DNA of 64,000 bases, taken from contig NZ_JAJQXA010000017.1 in the NCBI RefSeq assembly GCF_021245985.1, positions 1 to 64,000 of the forward strand, in the 5' to 3' direction. The position numbers and the translations under genes are program-made. Below the pieces are notes generated by a model. It saw only the letters and a list, made by a program, of their open reading frames with translations. It had not been told where the DNA came from and did not search any database. This DNA is from Flavobacterium soyae. GTDB lineage: Bacteria; Bacteroidota; Bacteroidia; Flavobacteriales; Flavobacteriaceae. Shown one piece after another: positions 17,160 through 25,650 of the stretch; the first letter of the stretch is position 1, and every line of letters starts with the position of its first letter.

Positions 17160-19556
17160 CTACCCTTTAGGTTTCAAAACCAGTTTCGTAGATGTTTTTA
17201 TAATTTCCTCTTTATTCAATTTCATTTTTCTAAACTTTCCAGCGTTGTACATTTCTGCCTGATCGCTGTAATGTTTGCTGAAAGGATTTCCGGATTGTCC
17301 TGTTGGCAAAATACTCCAGCAGTTTTCTATGTCTGAGAAATCTACAATTCTTCTGGTTGAAGGACCGCCTTTTACATAATACTTTCCTTCATTATTTAAA
17401 CCAAAGAATAGATTATTAATTACTTCATTTGAGCCCGGCGAAGCAAATGGGCCAACGTTGAACAAACCGCGAAGTGCTGCTACTTTTCCTAATGGATGTT
17501 CATGTTCTACCGTGTGGACTTCTCCCCATTTCCAATCTGCAATTGTGGTTCCTAATTGTTTTTCAAGTGATGCAGCCGTCTCGTGAAATGATTTTGAAAT
17601 AATGTCTTTTCTGGTTTCTTTTACATTTTTCGTTTTTATATTATCCCACCAAACCGAATTTTCATTTTTAATTTGATTGGCAATGACTTGTTTCCCTATA
17701 GAAATTCCCAAAAACATATTGAAATTGTCTTCGCCCATTTCATCTTCAAAAGTATTTTTTAGATAAAGATAAATCCATTTATTGTAAATCGTTGGTGCAA
17801 CATCTTCCAAGTTTGTAGTTCCTTTCCATGATTTTAAAACCTTTACAGCTTCTTTTTCTTCTGCCGAAATAGAATTAAGATCAATATTTGAAATTAGATT
17901 TTGAACCGTTCCAACTGCAACTTCCGATGTATTATCATAAATCATTTTGCTGATCGCTTCTTTATCCCAGTCAGATTTTGCATCCATTAAACCAGAAATT
18001 CTTTTCGCACGATCTTCCGGCAGATAATATCCCGGATACAAATACCCATCAATTGCTTCAGGCTGATTATTAGCCGAATATACATAACCCCATTTTGGAT
18101 TTTCAGCCGATGGGTTCTTAGAAAAATCTAAATATTCTACAATATCATCTTTCCCGCTTGAACCGTCTAAAATTAAATGCGTATTTACGCCTTTATTGTG
18201 TTTATACAATTTCCCTGTTGCCCACCAGCCCACATTTCCTTTGGCATCGCCGTACATCACATTTAATCCCGGCGCAGCAATTAAGCTGGCAGCTTTTTTA
18301 AAATCGTCTTTGGTTTTAGCATGCGAAAGACCATAAGCAGCATCTAAAATTTGAATTGGCTGATGCGTATAAGTCCACAACATTGCAATTGGGTGTTTAC
18401 GATCCAGACGTTCCAGTAAATCATTCATAATTGGTCCGTGTCGACTTGACTTAATAGTCAAAACAACATCTGAAGTATCTTTTACTTTAATAGTTTTTTT
18501 TCTTATTTCGTAATTTGCAAAACCTGTTGGGGTTTGATATTGATTTGAATCCCCAGTTTTATTTTTTTCCTGATAAAAATCGATATCATCATTTTCAAAC
18601 ATCGTTAAACCATAAGCATAATCGCGATTGTGCGCTAACAGTGGAAACGGGGTTCCTGCCAGATAACAACCATACAATTCATATTTTGGAGTTACTAAAT
18701 GCGCTTCATACCAGGTTGCAGGCTGAGAAAACCCAATATGCGGATCATTAGCAAAAATTACTTTTCCGCTCTTTGTTTTATGCGGCCCCGCAACCCAGCT
18801 GTTACTTCCTATAAATGGCGGAATTGGCGATTTATCCAGCAATGCTGCAATCGATTTTGAAACAGCCGTATAATCTTCAATATTTTCTTTTGAGCTTTTG
18901 ATCTGTGTAGTATTAAATTCGCCTTCAATTCCCAAATCCTTCAAATATTCTGCTCCATATTTGTTGCGAATATCGGTCAATAAAGGATCTGTTTTTTGAG
19001 CCATTGCAAAGCTAAAAGACATATATCCAAAGATATTATAAACATCTTTTATAGTAAATTTTTCTTTTTTTACGCCAACCAATGTAAACTCAACTGGTGT
19101 CGTTCCCTCTTCTAAATATTGATTTATTCCATCCAAATATGCCATCGTTAATTGATAACTTGGACTGTTCTTGTCTAATTTGGCAATAGTTTTCGCCGAT
19201 GCTTCGTCAATACCAATTCCGGCAAAAAACTTATCATTCTTAAGTGCCACAGAACCGAAGATTTCTGATAATTTTCCTGGAGCAATTCTGCGAAGCAATT
19301 CCATCTGCCATAATCTTTCCTGCGCATGAACATATCCAAGTGCAGTCATCGCATCCTTTTCAGAATCGGCATAAATATGAGGAACTCCAAATTCATCAAA
19401 ATATACTGTGGTTTCCTTTTGGAGGTTTTTCAATTGCAATTCACCTTCATATTTGGGCTTCAAATGAAAAATATAGGCACATAGACCTATGCCGATTACA
19501 ACTATAAGTAGTACTAAAACCAGCAGAATTTTTTTAAATCTTCTCATATTTTGCAA
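17160..19556 (-). CDS. Penicillin acylase-family Ntn hydrolase
   Basis: A 798-aa protein with an N-terminal membrane anchor or signal (KKILLVLVLLIVVIGIGLCAYIF). The alpha part carries the FDEFGVPHIYADSEKDAMTALGYVHAQERLWQME type start of the family. The autocatalytic cleavage site is at PPFIG-SNSWVAG, making Ser251 the N-terminal nucleophile of the beta chain. The later YVYSANNQPE and GEVHTVEHEHPLG blocks also fit. The family hydrolyses amides such as penicillins or acyl-homoserine lactones; the natural substrate here is unknown. It is a single gene, divergent from the 603-aa protein gene. Confidence 0.9.
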   Translation of the reverse strand: MQNMRRFKKILLVLVLLIVVIGIGLCAYIFHLKPKYEGELQLKNLQKETTVYFDEFGVPHIYADSEKDAMTALGYVHAQERLWQMELLRRIAPGKLSEIFGSVALKNDKFFAGIGIDEASAKTIAKLDKNSPSYQLTMAYLDGINQYLEEGTTPVEFTLVGVKKEKFTIKDVYNIFGYMSFSFAMAQKTDPLLTDIRNKYGAEYLKDLGIEGEFNTTQIKSSKENIEDYTAVSKSIAALLDKSPIPPFIGSNSWVAGPHKTKSGKVIFANDPHIGFSQPATWYEAHLVTPKYELYGCYLAGTPFPLLAHNRDYAYGLTMFENDDIDFYQEKNKTGDSNQYQTPTGFANYEIRKKTIKVKDTSDVVLTIKSSRHGPIMNDLLERLDRKHPIAMLWTYTHQPIQILDAAYGLSHAKTKDDFKKAASLIAAPGLNVMYGDAKGNVGWWATGKLYKHNKGVNTHLILDGSSGKDDIVEYLDFSKNPSAENPKWGYVYSANNQPEAIDGYLYPGYYLPEDRAKRISGLMDAKSDWDKEAISKMIYDNTSEVAVGTVQNLISNIDLNSISAEEKEAVKVLKSWKGTTNLEDVAPTIYNKWIYLYLKNTFEDEMGEDNFNMFLGISIGKQVIANQIKNENSVWWDNIKTKNVKETRKDIISKSFHETAASLEKQLGTTIADWKWGEVHTVEHEHPLGKVAALRGLFNVGPFASPGSNEVINNLFFGLNNEGKYYVKGGPSTRRIVDFSDIENCWSILPTGQSGNPFSKHYSDQAEMYNAGKFRKMKLNKEEIIKTSTKLVLKPKG

Positions 19557-19776
19557 AAAGTATAAACAACAAGGTTTGTAAAATGATGTAACCTAAAAGA
19601 AGAATAATGTAATAATCCCTCTTTTTAAAAGCCTAAATTTATGTATTTAAAATCAATCCTATAAATGTCAATATGTAAAAAAAGAGTAATTAACATAATT
19701 TCTTTTTTCTTTTTGCCACGAATTACACGAATTTTTACTAATTTTTTCTCAAATAAATTAAAGGCAAACAATCTAC

Positions 19777-19798
19777 AAACCTGACAATTATCAGGTTT
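19777..19798 (+). terminator. Hairpin upstream of the 603-aa protein gene
   Basis: AAACCTGA-CAATTA-TCAGGTTT followed by T, 50 bp before the start codon at 19848. It looks like an intrinsic terminator placed in a 5' leader, but the stem is short and may simply be another dispersed palindrome. Confidence 0.35.
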
Positions 19799-19847
19799 TT
19801 AAAAAAGATTTTTTTTTTCATTTGCTTTTATTTTAATCTGAAAACAA

Positions 19848-21659
19848 ATGACAAAAACGCCTTTGCATACTTTTCATATACCGGTAATGGGCCTTGCCTA
19901 TACTATTGACAGCCCAATTCGTATTGCGCAATACGGGATTTCGTCTGTTATTTCAATCGCCGATGACGATTTAATTGAAAAGATGCGTAACTTTTACAGT
20001 ACTAAATTCAATATTCCGTACGAAGAAATCACTCAAAAATTTCACGATTACCGTGCCGAAAGAATTACTTCATACCTAAATTTAGTTGACAAAATCGTAA
20101 AAGAAAAATTTGAAAATTTTAAAACTGAATTAGCAGAAAGCAAAACGGCTCTTGAAAATTTTATGTCGATGCTGCCTAATACTTCTGACATTAAAAAAGG
20201 ATTTCAGAATTTACTGGATGACGGAATCGCCTTTAAAGAAAACATTCAGAATTATATCGAAACGCATCTTTTTCCCGGCGAAATCGACGTTAACATTATG
20301 ACGAAGCTGGACAAAGATAATTTTATCAAAAACGAACAGCTTCCAATTGAATTTAATGACGCTCACGCTGCTTTAAGAGGTTTTGCAAACAGTAATCTGG
20401 AATCGTCTGTTGTACTTTCTGCCGGAATGAATCCCAGATTATACAGTTATTTTGAAAACTTCAAAGATTTTTTCCCAAATGAAAATAATGAGCTTAAAAA
20501 GAAAATTATTCTAAAAGTAAGTGATTTTCGATCGGCTATGATTCAGGGAAATTTCCTGGCCAAAAAAGGGCTTTGGGTTTCTGAATACCGAATCGAATCC
20601 GGATTAAACTGCGGCGGTCATGCATTTGCTACTGACGGACTCTTATTAGGCACCATTTTAGAAGAATTCAAGCAGAAAAAAGAACAGCTGGTACAATCAG
20701 CCCACGATTTAATGATTAAAGCTTTACAGCTAAAAAATCAGGCTTTTCCGGAAAATCCTTTAAAATTAAAAATTACGGTTCAGGGCGGCGTTGGCACAGC
20801 TGAAGAACATGAATTTTTATTAGATGAATATCAAGTCGATTCTGTTGGCTGGGGATCTCCATTTTTATTGGTTCCGGAAGCAACCTCTGTAGATCAGGAA
20901 ACGAGAAATTTATTAATGAATTCTAAAGAAGATGATTTTTATTTAAGTAATATTTCGCCTTTAGGAGTTCCATTTAATACTTTAAAAGGCACAACAAATG
21001 AATTTTTGAAACAAAAAAGAATTCACGAGAATAAAGCCGGAAGTTCCTGCCCAAAGAAATTTTTAGCGTTAAGCAAAGAATATGATCCTCATGGAATTTG
21101 TACAGCATCTAAAAAATATCAGGATATTAAACTGGCAGAATTAGAAAATATAAAAAATATTTTATCTGCTGATGCTTTTGAAAAAAGCAAAATCAAAATA
21201 ACTGAGAAATCATGTTTATGTGTGGGTTTAGCAAATGCTTCTTATCTTGAAAATGGCATTAAAACTAAAGGCCAGGCACAAGGCGTAGTAATTTGTCCCG
21301 GACCAAACCTGGCTTATTTTGATCAGGAAGTTTCATTAAAAGAAATGGTACAGCACATTTATCAAGGAAAATCAGTTTTAAGAACTAATGAGCGTCCGAA
21401 TTTATTTGTGAAGGAATTAAAAATGTATGTTGATTATTTTAGAAATGAAATTGAAACAATATCCGGCGAAGTAACAGCAAACCAGCTTAAAAAATGGAAT
21501 TCTTTCAAAACAAATATTTTAGAAGGAATCGAATATTATCAGAATCTGTTTTCATCAACTTTTTATTTTAAAACCGAGAAAGAAAAAATCAAAAATCAAT
21601 TCGATTTTTATAAATCAGAATTAAATGCGATCCGAATTCCGACACTTGAATTAGTATAA
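19848..21659 (+). CDS. Conserved-looking 603-aa protein of unknown function
   Basis: I do not recognise a named family. The start TFHIPVMGLAYTIDSPIRIAQYGISSVISI and the block KITVQGGVGTAEEHEFLLDEYQVDSVGWGSPFLLVPEA (residues about 306-343) resemble the strands and glycine loops of FMN-type TIM barrels such as nitronate monooxygenases. GLNCGGHAFATDGLLLG holds Cys255. The C-terminal third carries Cys401, Cys418, Cys456, Cys458 and Cys483, a grouping that could bind a metal or an Fe-S cluster. It has no signal peptide, so it is cytosolic, and a strong terminator follows. An oxidoreductase role is only a guess. Confidence 0.8.
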   Translation: MTKTPLHTFHIPVMGLAYTIDSPIRIAQYGISSVISIADDDLIEKMRNFYSTKFNIPYEEITQKFHDYRAERITSYLNLVDKIVKEKFENFKTELAESKTALENFMSMLPNTSDIKKGFQNLLDDGIAFKENIQNYIETHLFPGEIDVNIMTKLDKDNFIKNEQLPIEFNDAHAALRGFANSNLESSVVLSAGMNPRLYSYFENFKDFFPNENNELKKKIILKVSDFRSAMIQGNFLAKKGLWVSEYRIESGLNCGGHAFATDGLLLGTILEEFKQKKEQLVQSAHDLMIKALQLKNQAFPENPLKLKITVQGGVGTAEEHEFLLDEYQVDSVGWGSPFLLVPEATSVDQETRNLLMNSKEDDFYLSNISPLGVPFNTLKGTTNEFLKQKRIHENKAGSSCPKKFLALSKEYDPHGICTASKKYQDIKLAELENIKNILSADAFEKSKIKITEKSCLCVGLANASYLENGIKTKGQAQGVVICPGPNLAYFDQEVSLKEMVQHIYQGKSVLRTNERPNLFVKELKMYVDYFRNEIETISGEVTANQLKKWNSFKTNILEGIEYYQNLFSSTFYFKTEKEKIKNQFDFYKSELNAIRIPTLELV

Positions 21660-21663
21660 AAAC

Positions 21664-21700
21664 AAAACGCCGATTTAGAGTTTTCTAAACCGGCGTTTTT
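21664..21700. terminator. Bidirectional terminator
   Basis: AAAACGCCG-ATTTAGA and its inverse TCTAAAC-CGGCGTTTT form a stem between the convergent 603-aa gene (stop 21659) and the glycine-zipper gene (stop 21721), with A-rich and T-rich flanks on the two sides. Confidence 0.9.
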
Positions 21701-21720
21701 AGTATTATAGATGTTAAAAT

Positions 21721-22143
21721 TTATTCTTTTTTATTCTTGCTGTCAATAACAGCTCCTGTTCCAGTTCCTAAAGCAGCACCGGCTAAACCACCAATAATAG
21801 CACCCTCGCCTTTTTTCTTACTCACAATTGCTCCGGTTGCAGCTCCTACTCCGGCACCAATTACGGCTCCTTTAGCAGTTGCGCTCCAGCCTTTCTTTTT
21901 GGTAGTTGTGGCAGTAGCTGTTCCATCATTTTGATGTACGACAACAACTTTTTGAGATTCAATTTTCTGCTCTTCTTTTATCTTAGCCATTTCAGTCTTC
22001 ATTGAATCGATAATACGCTGCTTGTTAATCTCAATTTTCATTGAATCAATACTGGCTTGTTTGGCTTTGTTTATATCTTCTTTACTTTGATTTTGACAAG
22101 AAGCGATAAGTATTGTCACTAAAATTATATATAAGCCTTTCAT
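21721..22143 (-). CDS. Glycine-zipper lipoprotein
   Basis: A 140-aa protein with a lipobox (ILVTILIASC, Cys16). A charged Lys/Glu-rich segment with likely coiled-coil character (KQASIDSMKIEINKQRIID, then SMKTEMAKIKEEQK) follows. The C-terminal glycine zipper is built of GAVIGAGVGAATGAIVSKKK and GAIIGGLAGAALGTGTGAVI, as in the YMGG/SlyB-like families. Such domains insert into or pack against the outer membrane. It is a single gene with a bidirectional terminator downstream. The function is not known. Confidence 0.85.
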   Translation of the reverse strand: MKGLYIILVTILIASCQNQSKEDINKAKQASIDSMKIEINKQRIIDSMKTEMAKIKEEQKIESQKVVVVHQNDGTATATTTKKKGWSATAKGAVIGAGVGAATGAIVSKKKGEGAIIGGLAGAALGTGTGAVIDSKNKKE

Positions 22144-22360
22144 GATTGCAGTTTTTTAAATTATACACTACAAAATACGGTATATATACGATGTCGATTA
22201 TTACATGATTTTTGAGAAACGTTATAAGATTAGAAGATTTAGCCTCTTTCCCGCAGATTATTTTGGATTTGACTTAATGTTTTAATCTCGCAAAGTTGTT
22301 AAGTTTTATTGCCACAGATTAAAGGATTAAAATGATTTAATAAAATATGCTTAAAAAACT

Positions 22361-22423
22361 CACGCAGATTAATCTTTTGAGAAAGTTTATCAAAAAATCT
22401 GTAAGATCTGCAGAATCTGCGTG
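22361..22423. repeat. CACGCAGATT inverted repeat, copy 2
   Basis: CACGCAGATT at the left end and AATCTGCGTG at the right end, about 43 bases apart. Same family as 14201 and 45860. Fragments of the 'gccacagattaaaggatt' family precede it at about 22312. Confidence 0.75.
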
Positions 22424-22459
22424 AAACAAAAAAAATTTCAGACTGTTAAAGGTTAATTA

Positions 22460-22579
22460 CATCCAGCTAAAGCTGGATGTAAATTTGATCAAAAAGAAAA
22501 GGGCTTTAGCCAAACAAGTATAGTTTGGTTAAAGCCCTTTTCAAACTTCATCTTTAATACCTCCAGTTAAAACTGGAGG
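22460..22579. repeat. Cluster of three hairpins
   Basis: ACATCCAGCTAAAGCTGGAT (22460-22479), the longer AAAAGGGCTTTAGCCAAAC / GTTTGGTTAAAGCCCTTTT (22497-22541) and CCTCCAGTTAAAACTGGAGG (22560-22579) follow each other. The last is related to CCTCTGGTTAAAACCAGAGG at 25577. They fill the gap after kynU; the whole 22144-22667 interval is repeats without a gene. CCCGATAGCTATCGGG at 22607-22622 is another palindrome there. Confidence 0.8.
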
Positions 22580-22667
22580 CAATTGAAAAGTCTTTTTAAT
22601 CCTTTTATCCCGATAGCTATCGGGAGTGGTAAATAAAACTTTGCGTCTTTGCAAGATTAATTCCTTT

Positions 22668-23945
22668 TTATTTTCCTAAAATTCCTTTTTTCAGGATTTG
22701 CCCAAAATCGTACATATCCTCATAAGAACAATATAATGGAACTGGTGCCAGACGAATTACGTTTGGTTCACGCCAATCTGTAATAACTCCGTTTTTCATT
22801 AAATAATCGAACAAGCTTCTTCCTTCTCCATGAAGGAAAACAGATAATTGTGAAGCTCTTTCTTCTGGATTTTTTGGTGTAATAATTTCAAAAGTACTTT
22901 CTACTTCTTTGTCTATTTCGTGTAGAATAAATTCTAAATAGGATGTAATGTGATCTCGTTTTGCAATTAAAGCGTCCATTCCAACCTCAGCAAACATTTC
23001 TACAGATGCTAAATATGGCGCTAAAGACAGAACCGGAAGGTTACTAACCTGCCATCCGCCTGCTCCGTGAACAGGATCAAAATTTGGTTCCATTTTAAAA
23101 CGACGTTCTTTGTTATGTCCCCACCAGCCTGCAAAACGCGGTAAATCTGGATCATTATGATGTCTTTCGTGAACAAAAACTCCAGAAGCATTTCCTGGTC
23201 CTGAGTTCATATATTTATAACTGCACCAAGCGGCAAAATCAACATTCCAATTGTGAAGTTCTAATTTTATATTTCCTGCAGCGTGTGCTAAATCCCAACC
23301 TACTTTTGCTCCAGCTTTTTGACCCGCTTCGGTAATGGTTTTTATATCAAAAACCTGCCCGGTATAATAATTTACACCTCCAATTAAAACCAAAGCCAGT
23401 TCATCTCCCACTTCTTCGATTTTTGCTAAAACATCTTCCAGATGAATATTGTGTTCTCCATCGCGGCGTTTGATTTCTACGATTGCATCTTCTGGTTTGT
23501 ATCCATGAAAATGAACCTGACTCTGAAACATATATTGGTCTGATGGAAAGGCTTTTTCTTCGCAAATAATTTTATAGCGTTTTCCTTTTGGCTGATAAAA
23601 AGAAACCATCAGCAAATGAAGATTCACAGTCAAGGTATTCATAACCGTAACTTCTGACGGAAGCGCTCCCACAATTTTACTTAAAGGTTCTGCAAATCGT
23701 TCCTGATAATCCCACCAAGGTTTTTCGGCATAAAAATGACCTTCAACAGCAAGTTCTGCCCAGTCGTTCATTACTTCATCTATATAGGCTTTAGTACGTT
23801 TTGGCTGTAATCCTAATGAATTTCCGGTGAAATAGATAACTCGTTTGTCATTTACTTTTGGAAAAATAAATTCTTGTTGATAGTGATTTAGTGTGTCTTT
23901 CGAATCTAGCTCTCGTGCAAATTCGCGTGTATTTTGAAAAGTCAT
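22668..23945 (-). CDS. kynU: Kynureninase
   Basis: A 425-aa PLP enzyme that cleaves 3-hydroxykynurenine or kynurenine to (3-hydroxy)anthranilate and alanine. The ATG at 23945 (MTFQNTREFARELDSKD) is chosen over an in-frame start 10 codons upstream because it gives the usual length. WDLAHAAGNIKLELHNWNVDFAAWCSYKYMNSGPG contains the PLP-lysine region (CSYKYMN) and the Asp/His of the cofactor site. RFAGWWGHNKERRFKMEPNF is typical of KynU. It works in series with kmo at 12584. It is a single gene. Confidence 0.94.
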   Translation of the reverse strand: MTFQNTREFARELDSKDTLNHYQQEFIFPKVNDKRVIYFTGNSLGLQPKRTKAYIDEVMNDWAELAVEGHFYAEKPWWDYQERFAEPLSKIVGALPSEVTVMNTLTVNLHLLMVSFYQPKGKRYKIICEEKAFPSDQYMFQSQVHFHGYKPEDAIVEIKRRDGEHNIHLEDVLAKIEEVGDELALVLIGGVNYYTGQVFDIKTITEAGQKAGAKVGWDLAHAAGNIKLELHNWNVDFAAWCSYKYMNSGPGNASGVFVHERHHNDPDLPRFAGWWGHNKERRFKMEPNFDPVHGAGGWQVSNLPVLSLAPYLASVEMFAEVGMDALIAKRDHITSYLEFILHEIDKEVESTFEIITPKNPEERASQLSVFLHGEGRSLFDYLMKNGVITDWREPNVIRLAPVPLYCSYEDMYDFGQILKKGILGK

Positions 23946-24043
23946 TGTGTTTATTTTGAACCGTAAAAATAACAAAAAATTCGATTATTGTTTTTTTTGT
24001 TTCGGGTTTCAAGTTTCAAGTTGATATGCTTTGTGTGTTTAAC

Positions 24044-24120
24044 CGCAAAGTTCGCAAAGCTTTGCGTTCTTTAGCACTTGGCAAACACAAACTGAGCAAA
24101 AAATCCTTGCGAACTTTGCG
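24044..24120. repeat. CGCAAAGTTCGCAAAG inverted repeat
   Basis: CGCAAAGTTCGCAAAG (24044-24059) and TTGCGAACTTTGCG (24107-24120) are inverted. They are framed by 'tttcaagtttcaag' and 'cttgaaacctgaaac', which are also inverted. Non-coding repeat in the queA-kynU gap. Confidence 0.7.
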
Positions 24121-24175
24121 ATTAAACTGTACAACGAACTTGAAACCTGAAACGTGAAACAAACTATCAAAAAAC

Positions 24176-24213
24176 AAAAAACCCGACAAGTCATAAAACT
24201 AGTCGGGTCTTTT
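24176..24213 (-). terminator. GACAGG-type hairpin, terminator of queA
   Basis: AACCCGACAAGT and ACTAGTCGGGT pair around 'cataaa', with A- and T-runs outside, 18 bp after the queA stop (24231). A divergent member of the GACAGG hairpin family. Confidence 0.75.
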
Positions 24214-24230
24214 TATTAGATAAATTCTAA

Positions 24231-25280
24231 TTAAAGAATTAACATCGCGTCTCCATAAGAATAGAATTTGTATCCTTCTTTGATTGCTTCGTCGTATGCT
24301 TTTTTCATTAGATCATGTCCACAGAAAGCAGAAATCATCATTAATAATGTTGATTTTGGGGTGTGGAAATTTGTAATCATACAGTTTGCAATACTAAAAT
24401 CGTGAGGAGGAAAAATAAATTTATTTGTCCATCCTTCGTAAGGATTCAAAGTATTAGCAGAAGAAACAGAACTTTCGATTGCACGCATAGAAGTTGTACC
24501 TACTGCACAAATACGTTTTTTCTTTGCTTTTGCTTCGTTTACGATATCACAAGCTTGTTGATTGATAATCAATTCTTCTGAATCCATTTTGTGTTTAGAT
24601 AAATCTTCAACCTCAACCGGGTTAAAAGTACCTAAACCAACGTGTAAAGTTACCTCAGCAAAATTCACTCCTTTGATTTCTAATTTTTTCAAAAGGTGTT
24701 TTGAAAAGTGCAAACCAGCAGTTGGCGCTGCTACAGCCCCTTCTTCTTTTGCGTAGATAGTTTGGTATCTTTCAGCATCTTCAGCAGTAACTTCTCTGTT
24801 GATGTATTTAGGAATTGGAGTTTCTCCAAGTTCTGTCAATTTGTTTCTGAATTCTTCATAAGAACCATCGTATAAGAAACGTAATGTTCTACCACGAGAT
24901 GTTGTATTGTCGATTACCTCAGCAACTAATGAATCGTCGTCACCAAAATAAAGTTTGTTTCCGATACGGATTTTTCTAGCCGGATCTACTAAAACGTCCC
25001 AAAGACGCTGTTCTGAATTTAATTCTCTTAATAAGAAAACTTCAATTCTCGCTCCTGTTTTTTCTTTGTTTCCGTACAAACGTGCAGGGAAAACTTTTGT
25101 ATTGTTAAGAATTAAAACGTCACCGTCATCAAAATAGTTGATAACGTCTTTAAACATTTTATGTTCGATAGTGTTTTTTTGACGGTCAATTACCATTAAA
25201 CGAGATTCATCTCTATTTTCTGCCGGAAATTCAGCTAAAAGTTCTTTCGGTAAATTGAAATTGAAGTGTGATAATTTCAT
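24231..25280 (-). CDS. queA: tRNA preQ1(34) S-adenosylmethionine ribosyltransferase-isomerase QueA
   Basis: A 349-aa enzyme that makes epoxyqueuosine in the tRNA anticodon from preQ1 and SAM. It starts MKLSHFNFNLPKELLAEFPAENRDESRLMVI, the classic QueA N-terminus, with GAVAAPTAGLHFSKHLL at about residues 178-194 and the C-terminal FHTPKSTLLMMISAFCG. It is the last gene of the leftward rsgA-to-queA run but has its own promoter, because 370 bp of repeats separate it from aroA. A hairpin terminator follows. Confidence 0.95.
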   Translation of the reverse strand: MKLSHFNFNLPKELLAEFPAENRDESRLMVIDRQKNTIEHKMFKDVINYFDDGDVLILNNTKVFPARLYGNKEKTGARIEVFLLRELNSEQRLWDVLVDPARKIRIGNKLYFGDDDSLVAEVIDNTTSRGRTLRFLYDGSYEEFRNKLTELGETPIPKYINREVTAEDAERYQTIYAKEEGAVAAPTAGLHFSKHLLKKLEIKGVNFAEVTLHVGLGTFNPVEVEDLSKHKMDSEELIINQQACDIVNEAKAKKKRICAVGTTSMRAIESSVSSANTLNPYEGWTNKFIFPPHDFSIANCMITNFHTPKSTLLMMISAFCGHDLMKKAYDEAIKEGYKFYSYGDAMLIL

Positions 25281-25344
25281 ATTTGGATTGTTGATTTTAG
25301 AATGTAGATTTTAGGTTTATTTACCTAAAATTTTAAATCGGTTG

Positions 25345-25352
25345 CAAATATA
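25345..25352 (-). promoter_or_regulatory. -7 element of queA
   Basis: TATATTTG on the minus strand matches TAnnTTTG, 65 bp before the queA start. A weaker CTTG lies 21 bases further upstream. Confidence 0.55.
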
Positions 25353-25521
25353 CGATTGTGAGATAGGCGTTGTCAAGTGTTTTGGCTTTTATTTTCAAAA
25401 GTCCTTGATTTTGTGAGGTTTCAGATTGACTTAAAAATGTATTCTTTAAGTCAATTTTAACTTTTTTGAAACCATATAAGGAATAAAAGTTCATTTTATT
25501 GGGATTCGCAGATACGTTCTT

Positions 25522-25596
25522 AAACCCGACAGGTTTAAAAACCTGTCGGGTTTGCTTTTAGATACTCATAAAAAAACCTCTGGTTAAAACCAGAGG
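25522..25596. repeat. Two adjacent hairpins after aroA
   Basis: A GACAGG hairpin with arms AAACCCGACAGGTTT (25522-25553) and the palindrome CCTCTGGTTAAAACCAGAGG (25577-25596). Both lie just past the aroA stop (25651) and probably terminate the upstream operon. The rest of 25281-25650 shows no gene. Confidence 0.75.
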
Positions 25597-25650
25597 CTAT
25601 CTTTTATTGAGCTTTTATTTTAAAATGAACTTATTTATACGGTTCAAAAA

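Noticed and set aside
22144..22667. Possible regulatory RNA in the hairpin-rich gap after kynU
   Set aside because: The hairpins are simple palindromes that recur elsewhere as dispersed repeats; no riboswitch-like conserved core and no gene directly downstream on either strand.
24231..25400. preQ1 riboswitch in front of queA, and likewise before queE
   Set aside because: The leader regions of both genes contain a -7 promoter element close to the start and no pseudoknot-like preQ1 motif.
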